Positions 47,375 to 52,120 of a DNA stretch of 52,120 nt are shown piece by piece (position 1 is the first letter of the stretch; every line of letters begins with the position of its first letter). A program made the position numbers and the translations under genes. The notes below the pieces were generated by a model. The model was not told where the DNA came from. It did not search any database and saw only the letters and a list, made by a program, of their open reading frames with translations. Source of the DNA: Streptomyces europaeiscabiei (GTDB lineage: Bacteria > Actinomycetota > Actinomycetes > Streptomycetales > Streptomycetaceae); contig NZ_LRTR01000670.1 of the NCBI RefSeq assembly GCF_001550375.1, positions 1-52,120 on the forward strand. The letters are read 5' to 3'.

Positions 47375-47863
47375 ATGCCGGAGGCAGCCGATCGGGCTCC
47401 GGGTGAGGATTCCGATCCGGACCCGGAGGGTCACAAGGGCCCGCTGACGATCTACCTCGTCAAGCAGCTGGAACTGGCCATCCGCTCCTTCATGGACGAG
47501 GCCCTGCGGCCGTACGGGCTCACGACGTTCCAGTACACGGCCCTGACCGTGCTGCAGCACCGAGGCGGACTCTCCTCCGCCCAGTTGGCCCGCCGCTCCT
47601 TCGTCAGACCCCAGACGATGCACGAGATCGTGCGCTCGTTGGAGGAGCGTGGGCTGATCGAGCGCGCCCATGCCCCGGGGAACCGGCGGATCATGGAGGC
47701 CCGACTGACGCGGGAGGGGCATGAGCTGCTGGCGGCGTGCGCGCCGGCGGTGCAGAAGCTGGAGGACCGGTTGCTGCTCGACATACCGGAGAAACGGCGG
47801 TCCGTGTTCCGGCAGGGCCTGGAGGACGCGCTCGCCTCCTTGACGGGGCGCCACCACGAGTGA
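47375..47863 (+). CDS. MarR family regulator
   Basis: A 162-residue winged-helix repressor: LTTFQYTALTVLQHRGGLSS, AQLARRSFVRPQTMHEIVRS (recognition region) and ERAHAPGNRRIMEARLTREG (wing, with the R-R-x-x-x-x-x-L-T pattern). ATG 47375 follows AAGAGG. It lies 54 bases after LivM, same strand, so it may belong to and regulate the transport operon. Confidence 0.88.
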   Translation: MPEAADRAPGEDSDPDPEGHKGPLTIYLVKQLELAIRSFMDEALRPYGLTTFQYTALTVLQHRGGLSSAQLARRSFVRPQTMHEIVRSLEERGLIERAHAPGNRRIMEARLTREGHELLAACAPAVQKLEDRLLLDIPEKRRSVFRQGLEDALASLTGRHHE

Positions 47864-48106
47864 CACCCCGGACCGGCGGCCACCAACCCCGGCCCGCCCC
47901 CACCCCCGCTCCCTCTCATCGGCGGTCCCTGAAGTCCGGCGACTGTTGAGTGCAGGACTTCTCACGTCTGCCGTACAGCAGGACGGGCCGGTGGCCGCGT
48001 CTCGGGCCGCGCCGCCGGAACGGCGTACCGCGAGGCACTGATCCGCTTCGCGGAGACAGTCAGCCTTGCCCGGTCCCCAGACGCAGGTGGCCGGAACGCG
48101 CCGTGG

Positions 48107-48526
48107 CTATCCCGCCGCCAGGGGCGTGGAGTTGAGTTCGCGTATCAACTGCGGGGTGAGAAGTTCGCCGGCCCGGTCGGCGAGGACGGCCATTTCGTAA
48201 CCGACCAGGCCGACGTCGCATCCCTCGGGAGCGAGGACGCCGAGGCAGCTGCCGTCGCGGATGCGACCGACCATGAGGAAGCCGCCGAGCATTTCGATCA
48301 TGACGAGCTTCATGCCGCGGAAGCCGTGTGTTGTCGCCGCGTTCTGGGCGAGGCTGGTGATGCCCGAGACGACGGCGGCCAGGTGGTCGGCACGATCTCG
48401 GCCGAGGCCGTCCGAGGCGGCCATGAGGAGGCCGTCGGAGGAGACGGCGACGGCGTCGATGACGCCGTCGGTGGTGCGTACGAACTCCGAGATGAGCCAG
48501 CCGAAACTCTGGACGGCGGTGGTCAC
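48107..48526 (-). CDS. Roadblock/LC7 domain protein (CvnB-type)
   Basis: A 139-residue protein with the roadblock fold: GVIDAVAVSSDGLLMAASDG, DRADHLAAVVSGITSLAQNA and FLMVGRIRDGSCLGVLAPEG. In conservons it binds the kinase-like CvnA and the GTPase CvnD. GTG 48526 overlaps the kinase stop (GTGA) and follows AAGGAG. CvnC (DUF742) and CvnD (GTPase) should follow but do not. Confidence 0.9.
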   Translation of the reverse strand: MTTAVQSFGWLISEFVRTTDGVIDAVAVSSDGLLMAASDGLGRDRADHLAAVVSGITSLAQNAATTHGFRGMKLVMIEMLGGFLMVGRIRDGSCLGVLAPEGCDVGLVGYEMAVLADRAGELLTPQLIRELNSTPLAAG

Positions 48527-50847
48527 GATGACACTCCTTGGGTGCTTCTGGCCTCGGCACGGGCGACACCTGCTCGGAAACCGTTGAGCAGTGCGGAAAC
48601 AGCGGGCCTGGCGGGCGGGGGTGCGGCGGAGCCGTTCCGGGCGGGGGCGAGCAGGCGCCCGGGAAGGACGAGGAGAGCGGACAGGCCGCCGCCAGGGGTG
48701 TCGAAGAGCTGGACCTGCGCGCCTTCACCGAGGCGGTGGACGAGCCGGCCGACGACGAGGTGGCCGAGGAACCGGGTGGGCGCGGCGAGAAGGGCTTCCT
48801 CGCCGGATACGGAGAGACGAGCGCGCGCACGTTCCTTGTCGGCTTCGGACATGCCGATGCCGTGGTCGACGACGGCGAAGCAGTACGTGTCGTCCTCGGT
48901 GTCGTACCAGCCGTGCACCTCGACCGGTTCGGTCGGAGGTGAGAAGTTCAGCCCGTTCTCGACGAGTTCGGCGAGGAGGTGGGCGACATCCGCGACGGCG
49001 TGCCCGCGCACCCGCACCGGCTCCACCGCCGCGATCAGGACCCGACGGTACTGCTCCACCTCGGCGACGGCGGACTGAACGACTTCCAGGCCGTCGGCAG
49101 GTGGTGCCATGGGCCGCGGCGGATTCTGCCCGGCCAGGACCAGCAGGCTTTCGGCGTTGCGCCGCATACGGGTGGCGAGGTGGTCGAGCTCGAAGAGCTC
49201 GGCGAGGGCGTCCGGGTCGAGTTCCTGCCGTTCCAGGCGGGTGATGAGGCTGAGCTGGCGACGCACGAGGTTCTGGTTGCGGCGGCCGAGATTGGCGAGC
49301 GATTCGGTGGTGTTGCGGCGCAGGCCGGCCTGCTGGGCAGCCAGGTGGAGGGCGGTGTGTTCCACCTGCCGCAGGGACGCCGCGACCTCGGCGATCTCCG
49401 CCGCGCCACCCAGCAACCGTGCCTCGGAGACATCCGGGGCGTCCGGTGCCTCCAAGGCCTCCAAGGCCTCCGTCGGCGGGAGGACCTCCCCCTGGTCCTG
49501 CGGGGACTGCTGGATACGGGCGACGGTCGCGGGCAGCCGGTGGCGCGCCACGTCGTGGGCGGCCGCGGCGAGTGCGCCGAGCGGGCGGGTGAGGGAACGT
49601 GAGGCGAAAGCGGCGAGACCCGCGACGAGAGCGGCCATGAGCGTTCCCGCGACGAGGTAGGCGGCGAGGCCCAGCTCCGCGTCGTGACTGAGCCGGTCGG
49701 CCCGGTCCCGTACGTCGTCGCCGACCGACTGCTGGACGGCGTACAGATCGTCGACGAGTACGGTCATCGCGTCCCACCACGTGCTGGCGTCGGCGCGCAG
49801 TGCGGAGCCGTCGGCGGCGCCCTCCGCCTGATTCTCGTAGGCGGTGGCGCGTTGGGCGTCCTTGGTACCGAAGGCGTTCTTCAGGGCGGCGCGCTCGGGC
49901 GCGGTGGCGACCTGGCGGAAGCGAGTGAGGGCGGCGACGCGTGTGGCGCGCACCTCGGTGAAGGTGAGGTACTCGCGGCCGTGGAAGGCTCCCTCGGCGA
50001 ACACGCCGTTGAGGAGACCGCGTTCGAGAGCGACGGACTCCTTGGCCGCGGCCAGTTCCTGCAACGCCGCCAAGCTGTCGCGCAGTTGGCGGTCGGCGCG
50101 CGTCGTGGTCTCCGTCACCGGGTCGACGGCGTTGAGAGCGTCGACGGCGGTGGTGTAGAAGGCGAGGGTGGCGGTCCGGTCCGCGGTGTCCGTGCCGATG
50201 GTGTCCCTGTCGGTCGTGCCGACGGTGTCCTCGTCGGTCGCGCCTACGGTGTCACTGTCGGCAGGGGTGTCCTTGTCGACGGAGGTGTCCTTGCCGACGG
50301 GGGTGTCCTTGCCGACGGGGGTGTCCTTGTCGGCTGCGGCACGGATGACGGTGAGGCGCCGCAGGTGCCGCTGGATGACCTCCGCGACGGCGGGTTCGTG
50401 GCGCATTCCGCGCAGCGCGGTGTCAACGCGCTTGCGCGTGGCGGTGAGTGGTGTGCGGAAGCTCTCCTCACCGCCCAACAGACCGTTCGTCAGCCCGCGT
50501 TCGCGTTGCAGCTGGTGCACCAGCGCCTGGACGCGCAGGCTGAGGCCGACCTCGGCACGGGTGGTCCGCGCGTCTCCGAGGGCCTCGGCGCGGTCGTACA
50601 TGGACAGACCGGCCACCGCCAGCAGCAAGCAGATCGGGACCGTGATGACCACCGTCACACGGCCTCTGATGCTGCGCCAGCCAGGCAGCGGACGACGGTT
50701 GTTGGGCGGCGGACGGTCGCCGGGAGTCGTTCGGCTGCCGCGGCGGCGCCCTGATCCGCCCCTGCCGAGACGGCCCTTGGCGATTGCGCCGAGTCCGCTG
50801 AGCCTGCCGGGCAGCGGCCGAGATGACGTCCACACCCTCATAGTCAC
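48523..50847 (-). CDS. Nitrate/nitrite-sensing-domain histidine kinase-like protein (CvnA-type)
   Basis: A 774-residue membrane protein. One helix (VTVVITVPICLLLAVAGLSM) leads to an exported NIT sensor domain (about residues 85-385: LVHQLQRERGLTNGLLGGEE; AAAKESVALERGLLNGVFAE) interrupted by an Asp/Thr/Pro-rich repeat. A second helix (AYLVAGTLMAALVAGLAAFA) and HAMP-like segment precede a dimerisation region (FELDHLATRMRRNAESLLVL) and a GHKL ATPase domain (LLAELVENGLNFSPP; VVDHGIGMS). Start GTG 50847; ATG 50841 is in frame and possible. Coupled to the roadblock gene. Confidence 0.9.
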   Translation of the reverse strand: MTMRVWTSSRPLPGRLSGLGAIAKGRLGRGGSGRRRGSRTTPGDRPPPNNRRPLPGWRSIRGRVTVVITVPICLLLAVAGLSMYDRAEALGDARTTRAEVGLSLRVQALVHQLQRERGLTNGLLGGEESFRTPLTATRKRVDTALRGMRHEPAVAEVIQRHLRRLTVIRAAADKDTPVGKDTPVGKDTSVDKDTPADSDTVGATDEDTVGTTDRDTIGTDTADRTATLAFYTTAVDALNAVDPVTETTTRADRQLRDSLAALQELAAAKESVALERGLLNGVFAEGAFHGREYLTFTEVRATRVAALTRFRQVATAPERAALKNAFGTKDAQRATAYENQAEGAADGSALRADASTWWDAMTVLVDDLYAVQQSVGDDVRDRADRLSHDAELGLAAYLVAGTLMAALVAGLAAFASRSLTRPLGALAAAAHDVARHRLPATVARIQQSPQDQGEVLPPTEALEALEAPDAPDVSEARLLGGAAEIAEVAASLRQVEHTALHLAAQQAGLRRNTTESLANLGRRNQNLVRRQLSLITRLERQELDPDALAELFELDHLATRMRRNAESLLVLAGQNPPRPMAPPADGLEVVQSAVAEVEQYRRVLIAAVEPVRVRGHAVADVAHLLAELVENGLNFSPPTEPVEVHGWYDTEDDTYCFAVVDHGIGMSEADKERARARLSVSGEEALLAAPTRFLGHLVVGRLVHRLGEGAQVQLFDTPGGGLSALLVLPGRLLAPARNGSAAPPPARPAVSALLNGFRAGVARAEARSTQGVSS
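50200..50334 (-). repeat. In-frame minisatellite in the sensor kinase
   Basis: An 18-bp unit (GTGTCCTTGCCGACGGGG on the plus strand) and degenerate relatives encode repeats of DKDTPVG / TDRDTIG type in the sensor domain. The period keeps frame. Confidence 0.85.
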
Positions 50848-51122
50848 GAAGCTAGTCCGGTCGGCGTAGCGGCCGGTTTCCGGCCTGTTAGGCCCGTGGG
50901 AACTTCAGTTGCGCCGCCCTCACACGGCAGGCCGGGAGACTGTGACCGCGCGGGGCAGGGCGGTGCCCGGGCTCGTCCTCCACGCGCAGGCCTGACGCCC
51001 AGTCTGCTGATGCGGCTGCCGTATACGAGGGGGCCCCTCTGCCGCCTGCCTCCTCGGTGTCTCCGTTGCTGCCTCTTGCGCAAAGGGGAGGTCGCCGCGG
51101 CGCTCCGCGTTGTGCTTGCTCG
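50848..51122. other. Gene-free stretch
   Basis: No gene is seen. It probably carries the kinase-gene promoter and the end of the 51123-52067 gene; I see no strong terminator hairpin. Confidence 0.35.
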
Positions 51123-52067
51123 TCAGTCGCCGGTTTCCGTCTCGTCGTGGGTGGTCGTCATGGGGACCCAGCCACGGGGGTTGGGGTGCCAGTAGTGCGG
51201 TAGCCCCTCGATGCTGGTGGTGCGGAACGGGCGGCCGTGGTCGTCGATGCGCACCGTGCCGGTTCGGCCCTGTGAGGACCAGTCGAGTTCGAGGTACCAG
51301 TCGCAGGTGCAGGATTCGGTGGTCGCGGCGAGCATCAGGACCTCCGGCTCCCGCAGGGACACCTGGTAGGGGAAGCCGATCGCGGGGGCCGGTCTGTCCG
51401 GGTCGTTGCCGGGCATCGAACGGGCCAGGGGCCGGTGTGCGTCAAGGTTCACGGAGAAGTAGCGGGGGATGAGGGTGGCGCCGCAGCCTTCGTACGTGGA
51501 GTAGGCGATGCCCCGGCCGGCGGCGGGGGTGGTGCGGCCGGCCACACGCACATGCAGTGCCTCCAGGACGACGGCGGCGGAGCCACGCCCCTGCACCGAG
51601 ATCCGCAGATTGGTGGTGCGCCCGTGCACCGCCCCCAGGGACGCGGCCCACGCCTCGGCGTCCGCCGGGAGCGGCGGCGGTGGAACCTGCTGCGGTGGCT
51701 TGTCGATGACGTAGTCATGGTCGCAGTCGAGCTGCCAGAGCTGGGAGTTGGCCGTCCAGGTGAGCGGGACCGACGGCGGGACCGGGCTGGCGCTCGCCGG
51801 GTTCTTCTGCGGGTCGCCGTCGCTGAGCGTGGCCGACGCCGAGGGTTTCGATGTGGCGGGGGCGGAGGCCGACGACTCACCTCCACCGGAGGGGGACACG
51901 GCAGCTGATTGCGGGCCGCCGCCGCTGTACGTGGCCGACGCCGAGGGTTCCGGTGTGGTGCGGGCGGAGGCCGACGACTCGCCTCCACCGGAAGGGGGCC
52001 CGGAGGCGGATGCGGTGAGGCCGGCGAGCGCAATGGCGAGCGAGGCCGCCAGTACCGTCGATCGCAC
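51123..52067 (-). CDS. Secreted or membrane-anchored hypothetical protein, 5' end uncertain
   Basis: A 314-residue frame from GTG 52067. A hydrophobic start (VLAASLAIALAGLTASASG) is followed by a low-complexity Ser/Ala/Gly/Pro linker containing a duplicated block (SPSGGGESSASA type, about 32 residues) and a C-terminal domain with DCDHDYVIDKPPQQVPPPPL, LRISVQG, and a Cys pair (CTCDWYLELDW). The frame remains open toward the window edge, so the hydrophobic segment could be an internal membrane helix of a longer regulator. Function unknown. Confidence 0.65.
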   Translation of the reverse strand: MRSTVLAASLAIALAGLTASASGPPSGGGESSASARTTPEPSASATYSGGGPQSAAVSPSGGGESSASAPATSKPSASATLSDGDPQKNPASASPVPPSVPLTWTANSQLWQLDCDHDYVIDKPPQQVPPPPLPADAEAWAASLGAVHGRTTNLRISVQGRGSAAVVLEALHVRVAGRTTPAAGRGIAYSTYEGCGATLIPRYFSVNLDAHRPLARSMPGNDPDRPAPAIGFPYQVSLREPEVLMLAATTESCTCDWYLELDWSSQGRTGTVRIDDHGRPFRTTSIEGLPHYWHPNPRGWVPMTTTHDETETGD

Positions 52068-52120
52068 GGGGCGTCGTCGCGGGCGCCCGGCATGGGGCCG
52101 CGGGTCGGCCGGTGAGGTCG

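Overview
The window is high-GC Streptomyces-type chromosome. Evidence: a hrdD-like sigma factor with a textbook SigR promoter, IclR/MarR/TetR regulators, GTG and TTG starts, GC-rich hairpin terminators, a conservon-type kinase plus roadblock pair, and an actinomycete integrative element in a tRNA-Arg gene.

Layout. (1) 1-15.0 kb, ordinary chromosome: hrdD, a GNAT acetyltransferase, a DUF1330 protein, a DODA-type dioxygenase with divergent MarR, a TetR/DHA2 efflux pair, a secreted M6 protease, a double IclR regulator, a TetR regulator and a three-gene ABC-2 export operon. (2) 15.0-23.7 kb, core of an AICE of the pSAM2 type: the tRNA-Arg(CCU) attachment gene, then int, xis, rep, small membrane transfer genes, spdB, tra, an SCO3933-type regulator, korSA (GntR), a Nudix pra-like gene and an ATP-binding protein. 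Repeats resembling KorSA operators lie before several of these units. rep has no ATG, GTG or TTG over its first ~260 codons; the expected start reads ATC. (3) 23.7-42 kb, a mosaic of small cargo genes punctuated by recurrent attachment-like units. These contain 3' fragments of tRNA-Gly(CCC), tRNA-Arg(UCU), tRNA-Ser(UGA) and tRNA-Arg(CCU), with arm-like direct repeats. The cargo is small membrane proteins, an XRE coiled-coil protein, a sigma/CU044_5270 pair, DUF4232, DUF6188, Imm32, cold-shock, GYD and lamin-tail proteins and a secreted sugar dehydrogenase. Relics include a Tra C-terminus, a GNAT C-terminus, a DUF6578 protein and a frameshifted ~0.5 kb duplication. (4) 42-52 kb, chromosome again: a five-gene branched-chain amino-acid-type ABC operon, a MarR regulator, a nitrate-sensor kinase with a roadblock protein, and a secreted hypothetical protein reaching the right edge.

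Main interpretation (inference): region 3 is a graveyard or cassette array built by repeated integration of AICEs into tRNA 3' ends, followed by loss of most mobility genes. It resembles an integron functionally: short genes parked between recombination sites. The only intact integrase seen is the one at 15.2-16.3 kb. Its arm-type repeat recurs at 38.4 and 41.8 kb, so it might act on distal sites.
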